Below are positions 56,001 through 64,000 of a stretch of 64,000 nucleotides of DNA, piece after piece. Source of the stretch: Candidula unifasciata (taxonomy: Eukaryota; Mollusca; Gastropoda; Stylommatophora; Geomitridae). Below the pieces are notes generated by a model. The model did not search any database and was not told where the DNA came from. It worked only from the letters and a program-made list of their open reading frames with translations. Both the position numbers and the translations under genes were made by a program. Position 1 is the first letter of the stretch. Every line of letters begins with the position of its first letter. The DNA lies in NCBI GenBank assembly GCA_905116865.2, contig CAJHNH020001101.1, positions 227,501 to 291,500 on the forward strand, in the 5' to 3' direction.

Positions 56001-59000
56001 AACATGCCAACTACCCTTTTAAAGGCAGACGAAGAAGAACATTACCTGTGGGATACTAATGATTATGCTGAGAGGGGGATCTTAGCATCTGTGGATGTGT
56101 CCGTAGTGCTGTGAGGATAGCCCTAATTATAACCCAGAACTCATTGTGATATTGGACAGAAAACCCAAACACAAAACCACATCTCTCAGGCCAGGTGTTG
56201 AATGGCAGGATGACATCATGGCTCTGATGTGCTTGTATAACTTATTTTTCTTCACATATATGCATTTGTATAAGTCATTTATTCTTCACATATGTGTGCT
56301 TGTATAACTTCTTCCTCTTCTTCTTTCGTTCGCTTGAAATAGATTTTTGCTTGAAATAGATTATCTATATCTGCAATGTTGTCCCTAGTATGAACTTCAC
56401 TGTCTTTTGTAATTCAGTCAGTGACCTGTCAAGTTTGACTTGTACTGGTGTTTCTTTTGACCAAAAGTTTTGTCTTGATATGTTGTATTTGTGATAGTCT
56501 TGGAGGATGTGATCTATTGTCTCAGGTGCTAATCCACATGTACACATGGCTGATTCGCCAAGCTAGTATATCTCATTTATTCCTCACAAATGTGCTTGAA
56601 AAGCTATTTTATTCCTCACATTTTTGCTTGTATAACTCATTTATTCTGTACATCTATGTGCTCGTGTAATTTATTCATTTATTTATTCTCAGATATGTCT
56701 GTATAAATGATTTATTCTTAAATGTGTTTGTATTTCTCATTTATTCATCTCAGATATTCATGTGTAAAACATTTATTCTTCACAGATTTGTTTGTTTAAC
56801 TCGTCCGTTTATTCTCCATACAGTGTTGTGGAGATTGTGTCTGGTACGGACAATGTGGTTATTATCCAGGCTCCTCAGACCATGCTTTAAACTGTCCGTA
56901 CAAAGGGAAGGCTAAACCTCTGCAAGACTCAGATGTTATTGCCAAGTACAAATCTCTATGTCCAGATTTATATGCAGGTAAGTTTGTTTGATGTTTTTGA
57001 GAAAGAACTATATATATTTTCTTATTCTTCTTCATCATTTTCTTCATTCACCTTAAAAGGCTGGTTGGCACATTGTGTTGTGGTTAACAGCTAGGCTGTT
57101 ATACACCTTTCAGAGCAGCACTTCCAATTTCTGCAGGCTCCTAATGAGTTGTTTTTTTCGACATATGTTTGTTGGAGCACTGGGTCTGTTCTACCCCCCA
57201 AAAATGGGTCCTGGAAGCCACACTGGGGATCTTCTTCTGATACTTTGCTGTAAACAACAATACTACATATCAACGGTCCTTTTAATGATAAACACTGGGG
57301 AAAAAAAGAAGAAGACAGCAAAATAAGCCAGGAAATAAATTGTGCAGTATACTTTTTTGCATTTTATTATTAAAATTTACACAGACAAATCATTCTTTTG
57401 ATTATTATAATTGTACTTTTGTTTCTTTGTAATAGAATTTGGTAAAAATACCTGCTGCAGTGATGCTCAGGTTAACACGATAGCCAGCCAGGTGGCACTC
57501 CCCAACATGCTGTTCCAACGATGCCCCAGCTGCTTTCACAATTTTATGAACATATGGTGCTACCTAACCTGTGGGGCTAATCAGGTGAGATTTTTTGTTT
57601 TATTCTTTTTTTGTTTTGTTTTGATATGAATGTGTGATTTCTCCCACTATCTAATTTTGATTGGGGGGGGGGGGAAGAATAGATGAGAGGGGGGGGGGGT
57701 GTAAAACTCAACTGGGGTTTACTGACTTCAGATGTCTTGCATCAAAAAAGACGAATATCACTGCCTAGCTATAAACCTTAGCACAGTTTGCAAATTGTCC
57801 TTGTAAGAGTTAGCACAGAAAAAGAAGAGAAAAAGAACAAACAACCTGTCCTTTCTGTTTTAATGAGGAATTTTTTTGTGGTTTTCAAAAATTAAACAAC
57901 AACAGCAGCTTTTCCTATCTGTGTATGTGTACCTCTTTGTTTGTGTAGGTGTTTGTCCGCTTGTGTGTGTGTCTGTCTCCCTCAGTATGTCTCCCCCCTC
58001 CCCTCCCCTAACCACCATCTGTGTGTGTGTGTGTCTATCTCCCTCTGTATGTCTCCCCCAACCACCATCTGTGTGTGTGTCTCTGTCTCCCTCTGTATGT
58101 CTCCTCCCTCCCCCAACCACCGACTGTGTGTGTGTCTGTATCCCTCTGTATGTCTGCCCCTCCCCCAACCACCATCTGTGTGTGTGTCTATCTCCCTCTT
58201 TATGCTCCTCCCTCCCCTCCCCAACCACTGTATGTGTGTGTGTCTGTCTTCCTCTGTATGTCTCCCCTCCCCCAACCACCATCTCTGTGTGTGTGTCTCT
58301 CTTATTTCTCACTTCTAGAAGATACTTTCATGATACCGTAGCAAGCGCTAAATGGTCTTTGAATATTTGCTAACATTTTTTAAAGAGCCCTCTGTAGCGC
58401 ATTAGGCATATGATGCTGGATTCATATTTTACATCACAAAGATGACCTTTATGTCCCTAAGACATTACATGGTATCCAGGGAAGGCTAGGTCGACTCTCT
58501 CTATGCCTTGAGATGTATTAAGCATACAGGGCTAGACCTATATTTCATAGACCTGTCGGCACTTGGTGGGTGTTGTGGTCAGCATCATGCTGGCCACTTT
58601 TACTTCCTAATACTTTACCTGGTGCCCATTTAAGATTAGGTGGATGAGTGCCAAGGTAATTTTTTTAAAAAGCCTTGCTTTATGAGGACCTGAACCCACC
58701 CCCTTCCGATCCACCAGTGAGTATCCAGATACTACACCATGGCTTCTCCCCCAGAAGTATAATGAAAACACAAATTTGTCTTGCTGTGGGTTAGAATCCA
58801 TTACCTTATAGCTGACAGCTGAGTGCCTAGCCAGCGCTACCATCTTGTCTAAAATTATATGACGGGTTTAAATAATTAAACAGCCCTCTCTCCCTTTCTG
58901 TTTTGTAATTATTAACAATATATGGAAGACAAAACTCAGAATATAAAAGAGCAACATTTTAGGAAAACTGTTATACAATAGTAAATGTTGGAAAATGACA

Positions 59001-62000
59001 GCAGGAATTAAACATAAACTTGAGACTTTTCAGAATAAATGTTTAAGAAGAATTCTACCAATATTTTGGCCAAACAAGATCACAAATGAAGAATTGAGGA
59101 GGAAAACAGAATATGCATCACTGGCAAATGTTAAGTAAGACGGTGGCGATGGCTTAGACATGTTTGTAGAATGCCTTGAGACACTCTGGCAAAAACAGCT
59201 CTCCTGTAGACAGCAGATGGGAAAATGAGACGTGGATGACCTAAGGAAACCTGAAGAAGGACAATAGAATGGGAAATGAAGGAATGTAAACTGACATTGG
59301 ATACCATGGGCAGAGTGGCAGCAATGGAGATCACTTGTGAATGCCTTATGTGTCAACAGCGACATGAAGAGGATATTGGCAGGATATTATCGACATAACC
59401 TATGAAGATTGGTATATACAAATATGGCAGTTGAGTTGTTTAGTTAAAAACTGACATCATAGCACTAAGGATATTCCCATAAGTGCTCTGTCCTTGTGGT
59501 TTGGGACACAACCATTTACAATCCTGCAGAGCACCATAAGACAGTCGTCTTTTCTGGGTTGACGACAGCATCAATCTCAACAGTCAGTCTCTTTTCATCT
59601 GCAGTTGTCTGTAGCTCTTGAGCTACCTGTTGCCTATCGCTCCCCTGCCTGTGTGCAATAACACCATCTGCAAATGGTCAGTATCCTGAAAACCCCTAAG
59701 ACTTTAATTTCTGCAGTCTTGCTTGAATACAAATTGAAGAGCTCAGGTAAATTTTCAGAACTCTGTTTTAATCAATGGCCGATATTGCTTCGTTTTGAGT
59801 TCCATTTACCCATGCAGAGGGCAGCCATGCAATAGTGCAGGACCGCTGCTACCCAGTTCACAAGCTAGGGACAGACTCCTTAAAAATATACCAGTACCAT
59901 AAACTCAGTCTGCAGGAAGGTGTGGAAAAAGTAATATACTTTTGCTCAAATTTAATTGTAAAGAGACTTTGCAAAACAACCCCAGCATTTGTTTGCTGTG
60001 TGGTTTACTAGGCAGTTTTACTTTAGTAATTTATCATTGCTTTCTGAATTGTACCATTGTTGAAATCAGCACAAAACAGTCTGTTGCTAGGCCTTTTAGC
60101 CGAACATTTCCGATTTCAGTGAGTCCTTAATTAGTTGCCTTTATAACATGCTATTGAGTGGCCCTGGAACTCACACAGCGTCTAAATGAGATATAATCTT
60201 TGACTCGGATAATATTTTGTGAAGCGAAGATGTTTGCTAATGAGCTAACTTGTTTTATTTTTCAGTCAGAGTTTTTGTATGTGAACAAAACGATTCCAGT
60301 TACAGTCAATGGCACGGCTGCGGTGGGCATACAGTCTGTGGATTATATCGTGTCCAACAAATCAGCCAATGAAATGTTTAACTCTTGTCGCAATGTCCAG
60401 GTTTGAATATTTGTTTCTTCGATCTAATATGAACAAATAGTGTAGTTTTGGGGCGCTTGTCTGTCGACCCAAAGGTCTTGGGTTCAAATCCACATTGAGG
60501 CAGATTGGAGGCTCGCAGGTTGACGCGGCCTTAAATGGGTACCAGGTAATGTTCTGGAAGTGGGGGGGGGGGGGGGGGGGGGGGGGGCGCGGGCTTGCTA
60601 AACGTATATTTTATAGGCAAATCGGCACTTGTTGGATGATGTGCTCACCATCACGTCAGCCGCCTATACCTCCCAGGACTGTACCTGGTACCCATTCGAG
60701 GCGGGGTCGATGAAAAAAAGTCTGATTGCCTCAGGATCAGAACCTTTAACCTTCCGATCAGCAACGGAGGGTCTAACCTCTACACCACGGCGACACCCAT
60801 TTTTTTCATATAGACAAGTCACAAATCTAGAATAGACTTTAGGTTTTAAAACCTGACATGTTTCCATATCATATTTTAGACACAAATAACGTCTAAACTT
60901 TTTACACATCCCTAAACCTAGGATAGACCTGTACAAAATGTATACTCTACAACTCATCCCTGGAACCATCTTCCAAAGTGAATCAAAAACACCACTGTGC
61001 AACCTGTGTATGTACGATCAGAAACTTTTCTAGTATTATTTCATTATGGACCTCATGCCGCCTTAGAAGATAATAGTCATTTAAGCATATTACAAAGGCA
61101 AGTCATTAGGTAAAAGCAGTTGTATCCTAGTCGGCATGGAACATTATGCAGAAGAACAAATATTTCAGGACAAGGAATGGTCATTTTTTAATACTCAAAG
61201 TACGTGTCGTGAACATTTAGCAGTATGCTCATGTGGAACAGCCCAAAAAAGATGGCCACAGCAACGTGGAAGAGTAACGAGGTGTTTTTTGTTTGTGTGT
61301 GTGCAGAGGGTGTTAAATCTTCTTAAATCTATAGAAGAATAAAGGTTCAAAACCGTGATTAGTGCTCATTACAATGACATGTAAGTGAACAAGTTGAAGG
61401 CCATGTTCCGATCAAAGCGCCGGGGTCTTCTCTCAAAAGGAGTTTTGTTGCTGCATGGCTATGTCTGCCCACATACAACTACTCATAGAGTGGGTACCCT
61501 ATAGACTTTGCAGCTTGAAGTATTGAAACATCCAGCATACAACCCAGACTTGGCAACATTAGACATTCATTTGTTTGGCCCATTGAAAGAACATTTGCAG
61601 GGTCTGAGATATGCTGATGGTTGCAGGCCTTACCTATAAGCTTCTCCTTGGTGGGCATCCACAGTCTTGTGCATCGGTGGACTATATGTGTTGCAAGGCA
61701 GGGAGACTATGTCGAGAAATAGGACACAGAACAAATTTGTTGCTGCCACTTGTAAAAAAAACTTATTAATGCTATTGCCTTAACTTATTGACTTCCTCTC
61801 ATATATTATTTTCCAAAGATTTATTAGTTACTATACTTACAATTATTATTGTTGTTTAGAAATATAAGTAGAGAACATACTGAACGTACTGATACTCTCG
61901 TTGTTAAGACTTAGATCTTAGGATGATTATAATTATCTGTTTTTTGTGTTAATGGAATAATGTATGTAAAGAGTAAGCTAGAAGAGCAGAAATTAAGATG

Positions 62001-63952
62001 GGCATGCATGCTGAATTCTTCACCTTTTGAAAATAAAGTGTGTCATTTCCTTCATGGGATGTGCTAAATGACATGTATATCTTTTATCTTCAGAGTCCCA
62101 GCACCAATCAGCCAGCTCTGGCCATGCTGTGCGGAGGATACGGCTACGACAAGTGTACACCCGAGAATTGGCTGGATTATATGGGTGGCACGGCTAATGG
62201 GCAAACCCCATTTGATATCTGGTTTCATATCAGTTCTTCTGCTGTTGTTATCAATGGTATGTCAGTTAACAAAGAAGCTCAACCACATTCTTACAGTCTG
62301 TCTAAGAAAAAATAAACAAAATCAAGTGGCAAGACAGGTACTGGATACTGTCGTATCGATAGAGCCGCCATTCCCAGAATCGATACCATCCTGATGCAGT
62401 CACTGATTTGATAGGCATTTCCGTGTTTGTTTTCTATTCTCTTGGCCTCCTGCATCCTCTGTCATCTGACTTTAGATATTTTGACTTGCAATTGAGGTGA
62501 AATAAATGCTAGTATATCCAGCTTTACTGATTCAGTCTAAAGTTGTTGTTACCTCAACATTCTGGTAATCTTAGTTTAAGCTTCACAGCAGGTCACTCCA
62601 CAGTTGATCCCCTTCTGTGCCCAAAAAAATACACACACAGAATGTCCATCGCTGTCCAAAATGAAAAACAACAACACAGACTGGAGTGTCAGCATATCCA
62701 CTAGCATACCACCCGTGCATTAGAAGCATAGGGCAGTTATCAGAAGTGCTAACATAAACAGTCCAGCATTAGAAATGCAGTTCATCATCGGCGGAATCAT
62801 GGTTAATTCAGCATTGTTTATACTCGGTTCATAATCTTCTTCGCGTTCACTGGCTGTAAACTTCTGCAGAAAGTTTGGATTGTTTGTCCACCTCTGGACT
62901 TTAGTCTTGTTCCCAAACCCGAATGTTGCATGCACGTCCGTTTAACAGAACTGACTAAATTGCAGGCAGATTGTTGGTTCCTTGCCTCTCAGGCAGATGC
63001 ACTCTGACTTTACAGGAAGCCCCAGATTAGCAGACTCTTATGACTTGCTTGTTGGGGAGGCAGTGGGTCCATTATTGTTTTCCCCCACACTTGGGCTCTG
63101 GAACACACACAGGGAATGTTCATAATAATCTCCTGGGACCTTACTTTACCCCCCATGGCTGTTGACAAAACCATGTTTATAATGGTCAAAAAGGGAAAAA
63201 AAGCAGTTGATTTTTTTTGCTCCATGTTAAGTGATGAATTATGTTAAAAATTATTTTTGCATGTAACAAGTAATAATAATAAAACTTGATATGAATTATT
63301 TATTTGGTGAACGCAATGTGGCTGTGGACTTCACACTTGACTGCCTGCTTGTTAGTCTAGGGGTTCGAATTCCTGGATTTTATAAAAGCTGCTCAAAACT
63401 CAACATTTCTCCTGTGTCTTCTTCTCTACCTCTAGTTTCTGAGGTGAATTTCAGAGAATTATAATGTTTCTTAATTCATTGAAAAGTTATATTTTTCAAA
63501 GATTTGTATGGGTCGAAAAGGTTAAGGGCTCAGAATGCTGAAGAAGAAGTACCATGTAAAGAAGAACATAGACTTCCAAGAGGAAGACGTAATCTTCCCA
63601 ACAATTTACAGCCAGTCAACCAGATGTGCACTTGTTTATTCTACAGGTACCTCATACACACCTCTAGAGTTCAAGTCGTTTCCGTGCAATGTTGCCACCT
63701 CAAATGAAACAGAAGCTTGCAGTTGCCAAGATTGTCTGGCCACTTGTACGCCTGTTCCACCACCTGTACCGAAACCTGGTCGCTGTGAGATCATCCACTT
63801 AGACTGCTATGACTTTGCTTTTGGGCTGGCCTTCATTGTCTTTTTCTTGCTATTTGGATGCTACTGCATGTGTTACAACATCATCGTCCAGGATTCCCTG
63901 CGCTTGGAGAAAGCAGGAGAAGAAAATGACCTGGGTTGCTTTGGAAGACAAG
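49958..63952 (+). CDS. NPC1: NPC1-family intracellular sterol transporter, N-terminal part (6 exons, continues off window)
   Basis: NPC1 moves cholesterol across the lysosomal or late endosomal membrane; its luminal N-terminal domain receives sterol from NPC2. Exons 49958-50023, 56824-56977, 57436-57584, 60266-60400, 62094-62256 and 63647-63952 join in frame to 324 codons. Residues 1-22 are a signal peptide. The Cys-rich domain starts CCGDCVWYGQCG and includes LNCPYKG, EFGKNTCCSDAQ, RCPSCFHNFMNIWCYLTCG, SNKSANEMFNSC, LAMLCGGYGYDKCTPENWLD and ACSCQDCLATC. A Pro-rich linker (PVPPPVPKP) leads into a first membrane span (about 278-300). Asn45 and Gln85 align with human Asn41 and Gln79, reported sterol contacts. 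The sterol-sensing and patched domains lie beyond 64 kb. NPC1L1-like identity cannot be excluded from this part alone. Confidence 0.95.
50480..50760 (+). repeat. Dispersed repeat family H, copy 2
   Basis: atattatggcggccaaacaa, ataccctaatagggcc, and gacttcctccgacgaacaca match 21505-21585. The following gacgat.atagcgacc-like motif recurs three times (about 50636, 50675, 50735). Confidence 0.6.
50940..51060 (+). repeat. Short imperfect repeats in NPC1 intron 1
   Basis: Four or five copies of tctagatg(c/a)acacatt(t/c) with tgtc spacers. Confidence 0.7.
51815..51925 (+). mobile_element. Small LINE-tail fragment
   Basis: The aatggtaccaaggatgagat, gggcaaaaataatatcagag segment resembles the GMVPRxRxRWAQDIS part of FCKGPAT LINE tails. 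Short and decayed. Confidence 0.4.
52150..52225 (+). mobile_element. tRNA-like SINE head
   Basis: tttgtagctaaacggttacg and ggtcatgggttcatttcaca match A and B boxes with tRNA spacing; no stem pairing consistent with a functional tRNA. Confidence 0.5.
52290..52985 (+). repeat. 33-bp minisatellite, ~21 copies
   Basis: Consensus unit: agttaatgcctctcatag then ttagctgttctacag (33 bp), with early shorter variants. Because 33 is divisible by three, both strands stay open (11-residue repeats, MRGINSVEQLT on minus, MPLIVSCSTEL on plus). It lies in NPC1 intron 1, and neither frame has splice or start context, so I treat it as non-coding. Confidence 0.95.
53060..53355 (+). mobile_element. LINE 3' end, decayed (plus)
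   Basis: Frames with LHSCHEEETGVH-like and ggagggccaaagaggtagaa / ggagaccaagagagatgct regions correspond to the GKxxRGRPRxxMLDSL block of the 39365 LINE; ends gatgcgatgatac. Confidence 0.6.
53356..53790. other. Unassigned stretch in NPC1 intron 1
   Basis: A 112-codon minus frame (53694-53356) covers it, but GC-rich composition and lack of splice sites do not support a gene. Possibly retroelement 5' sequence. Confidence 0.35.
53800..53995 (+). mobile_element. tRNA-derived SINE, family B subfamily
   Basis: Head gggtggttcagtgattagat and cttgagttcgagcctgaatc (clear A and B boxes). Body gtcaacccaacctaaaattg, gaagtaaaggcagtcagtat, gatgttgaccatgtcatcag. Confidence 0.8.
54400..54785 (+). repeat. 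~21-bp minisatellite
   Basis: About 17 imperfect copies of atacaaataagccagatctgg, some with tgtct insertions. The period is close to a multiple of three, hence long spurious frames on the minus strand (GLFVSRS repeats). Confidence 0.93.
55038..55185 (-). mobile_element. SINE family B tail and body (minus)
   Basis: aaagtaaaggacccttttcc, gccagtcacctttgcttccc, aggactgcacttacctggga. Confidence 0.75.
55400..55420. repeat. Poly-G tract
   Basis: About 17-20 G with one interruption. Confidence 0.9.
55600..56035 (+). mobile_element. LINE RNase H fragment (plus)
   Basis: LTYLTWIYTPGHAGVKGNER is the RNase H PGHAGVxGNE motif; further frames give SREQLVEVP and a HANYPFKGRRRRTLPVGY tail. Stops interrupt. 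Confidence 0.75.
56225..56820 (+). repeat. Degenerate ~33-bp tandem repeat ending at the NPC1 exon 2 acceptor
   Basis: Imperfect units of ctcatttattcttcacatat then gtgcttgtataa run from 56225, are broken by a LINE piece (about 56310-56560), and continue to 56820. The final unit supplies the tttattctccatacag acceptor. Confidence 0.8.
56340..56555 (-). mobile_element. LINE C-terminal fragment (minus) within the repeat
   Basis: CTCGLAPETIDHILQDYHKY and LQKTVKFILGTTLQI match the Cys/His C-terminus (CxCGxxPxTxxHxLxxC type) of RNase H-bearing LINEs. Confidence 0.7.
56824..56977 (+). CDS. NPC1: NPC1-family exon 2
   Basis: 51 codons plus one base. Acceptor attctccatacag, donor tgcag/gtaagt. CCGDCVWYGQCG and the NCPYKGKAKPL block align with the start of mature NPC1, containing the conserved Asn of the sterol pocket. 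Confidence 0.95.
57060..57250 (+). repeat. Partial family C-like repeat
   Basis: tttttcgacatatgtttgtt, gagcactgggtctgttct, gggtcctggaagccacactg echo the 3' half of family C. Confidence 0.5.
57436..57584 (+). CDS. NPC1: NPC1-family exon 3
   Basis: Two bases complete Glu, then 49 codons, phase 0 end. Acceptor ctttgtaatag, donor aatcag/gtgaga. RCPSCFHNFMNIWCYLTCG aligns with human RCPSCFYNLLNLFCELTC. Confidence 0.95.
57660..57700. repeat. Two poly-G runs
   Basis: G runs at about 57662-57674 and 57690-57699 in NPC1 intron 3. Confidence 0.9.
57935..58305 (+). repeat. ~60-bp minisatellite
   Basis: About six units built of tgtctccctctgtatgtctc, a ccctcccccaaccaccatc block and (tg)n. Multiple spurious frames on both strands. 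Confidence 0.93.
58385..58495 (+). mobile_element. SINE fragment (plus), head to head with the next
   Basis: ctctgtagcgcattaggca, tgctggattcatattttac, then gtatccagggaaggctaggt; a family B relative. Confidence 0.5.
58498..58755 (-). mobile_element. SINE family B (minus)
   Basis: gggctagacctatatttcat, cagcatcatgctggccac, cacccccttccgatccacca (inverse of the B-box region), ccatggcttctcc. Confidence 0.72.
58935..59400 (+). mobile_element. LINE RT C-terminus, decayed (plus)
   Basis: LLYNSKCWKM, FQNKCLRRILPIFWPNKITN and EELRRKTEYASLA in frame, then frameshifts. Same type as 22400-22980. Confidence 0.75.
59425..59640 (-). mobile_element. I-like LINE 3' end, decayed (minus)
   Basis: aaactgacatcatagcacta and cccataagtgctctgtcctt match the 3' end at 45080-45160. 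Confidence 0.5.
59945..60190 (+). repeat. Dispersed repeat family F, copy 3
   Basis: aaccccagcatttgtttgct, cacaaaacagtctgttgcta, and a family C-like end (ggccctggaactcacacag). This suggests F and C are parts of one longer element. Confidence 0.6.
60266..60400 (+). CDS. NPC1: NPC1-family exon 4
   Basis: 45 codons, phase 0-0. Acceptor gttttatttttcag, donor gtccag/gtttga (weak after GT). SEFLYVNKTIP, SVDYIVSNKSANEMFNSCRN align with human SQFLNV and YYVGQSFANAMYNACRD. NKT is a potential N-glycosylation site. Confidence 0.93.
60440..60560 (+). mobile_element. SINE family B head and body (plus), left arm of inverted pair
   Basis: gtcttgggttcaaatccac (B box), gctcgcaggttgacgcggcc, ttaaatgggtaccaggtaat. 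Confidence 0.72.
60561..60588. repeat. Poly-G tract
   Basis: About 27 G between two oppositely oriented SINEs. Confidence 0.93.
60598..60797 (-). mobile_element. SINE family B (minus), right arm of inverted pair
   Basis: ctcccaggactgtacctggt, acccattcgaggcggggtcg, cttccgatcagcaacggagg, ctctacaccacggcgacacc (head). Confidence 0.8.
61120..61760 (+). mobile_element. Mariner-type transposase remnant
   Basis: FRSKRRGLLSKGVLLLHGYV, CPHTTTHRVGTL, LEVLKHPAYNPDLATLDIHL and FGPLKEHLQG correspond to the C-terminal DDE/D part of mariner transposases (motifs HDNARPH and YSPDLAPSDYHLF). The first catalytic Asp is replaced (HGY) and stops are present. TIRs not located. Confidence 0.85.
61765..62090. other. 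NPC1 intron 4 end, no element recognised
   Basis: AT-rich; contains the ctttatcttcag acceptor region at its 3' end. Confidence 0.45.
62094..62256 (+). CDS. NPC1: NPC1-family exon 5
   Basis: 54 codons plus one base. Acceptor cttttatcttcag, donor tcaatg/gtatgt. ALAMLCGGYGYDKCTPENWL aligns with human ALGLLCGKDADACNATNWI, followed by GQTPFDI (human GQAPFTI). Confidence 0.95.
62835..63125 (+). mobile_element. Dispersed repeat family C, copy
   Basis: ctggctgtaaacttctgcag, ggttccttgcctctcaggca, gatgcactctgactttacag, ggaggcagtgggtccattat, ggaacacacacaggga. Confidence 0.82.
63320..63390 (+). mobile_element. tRNA-like SINE head
   Basis: gtggctgtggacttcacact and tctaggggttcgaattcctg (B box). Confidence 0.45.
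63647..63952 (+). CDS. NPC1: NPC1-family exon 6 (end of N-terminal domain, first membrane span)
   Basis: Two bases complete Gly, then 101 codons plus one base. Acceptor gtttattctacag, donor agacaag/gtcagg (GTCAGG is a weak donor; the next exon is outside the window). ACSCQDCLATC aligns with human CSCQDCSIVC. A Pro-rich linker and the hydrophobic AFGLAFIVFFLLFG segment follow. Then comes an acidic cytoplasmic stretch (LRLEKAGEENDL). Confidence 0.93.
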
Positions 63953-64000
63953 GTCAGGAATGGAATCTTTCTGTTTGTGGTAGATTTGCATGTATCTTTT

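Noticed and set aside
57860..58373. ORFs of 97-165 codons on both strands
   Set aside because: They follow a ~60-bp minisatellite within NPC1 intron 3.

Overview
The window is eukaryotic nuclear DNA from an intron-rich, repeat-rich animal. The gene structures (short exons, GT-AG introns, signal-peptide exon), the variety of non-LTR retrotransposon tails, tRNA-derived SINEs, a Penelope-like element, Tigger/pogo and mariner remnants, and very long perfect microsatellites fit an invertebrate metazoan. A mollusc, perhaps a gastropod, is my best guess, but nothing here proves the taxon. Most long ORFs are low-complexity artefacts or retroelement debris.

Three host genes can be supported. (1) Plus strand, 1254-19402: the 3' part, or possibly the whole, of a calmodulin-like EF-hand protein. 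Eight exons splice in frame to 334 codons plus a stop. A long acidic region comes from three exons, then a 33-nt microexon matching the calmodulin N-terminus, then four EF-hand positions of which the second and fourth keep canonical Ca2+ loops. (2) Minus strand, about 32343 down to 23168: an unrecognised gene seen as one 813-nt exon, one strong 52-nt exon and one weak candidate exon. It encodes a disordered, tyrosine-rich, NPxY-containing segment. (3) Plus strand, 49958-63952: the first six exons of an NPC1-family sterol transporter (signal peptide, Cys-rich sterol-binding domain, Pro-rich linker, first membrane span). It continues past the window.

Layout: 1-19.4 kb is the EF-hand gene, with introns full of LINE fragments, SINEs and two tandem arrays (46-bp and 23-bp units). 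19.4-49.9 kb is mostly transposon-derived, with the minus-strand gene inside it, a Penelope-like element inserted in a hAT-type MITE, a Tigger/pogo element, an RT/RNase H LINE, and microsatellites up to several hundred bases. 49.9-64 kb is the NPC1 gene, whose 6.8-kb first intron holds three minisatellites and several retroelement pieces.

Several nested insertions can be read with their target-site duplications, giving a relative age order of families. Family A, a short dispersed repeat with a variable but always paired 3' hairpin, and the acidic EF-hand gene are the most interesting items. I found no convincing new defence or metabolic system.
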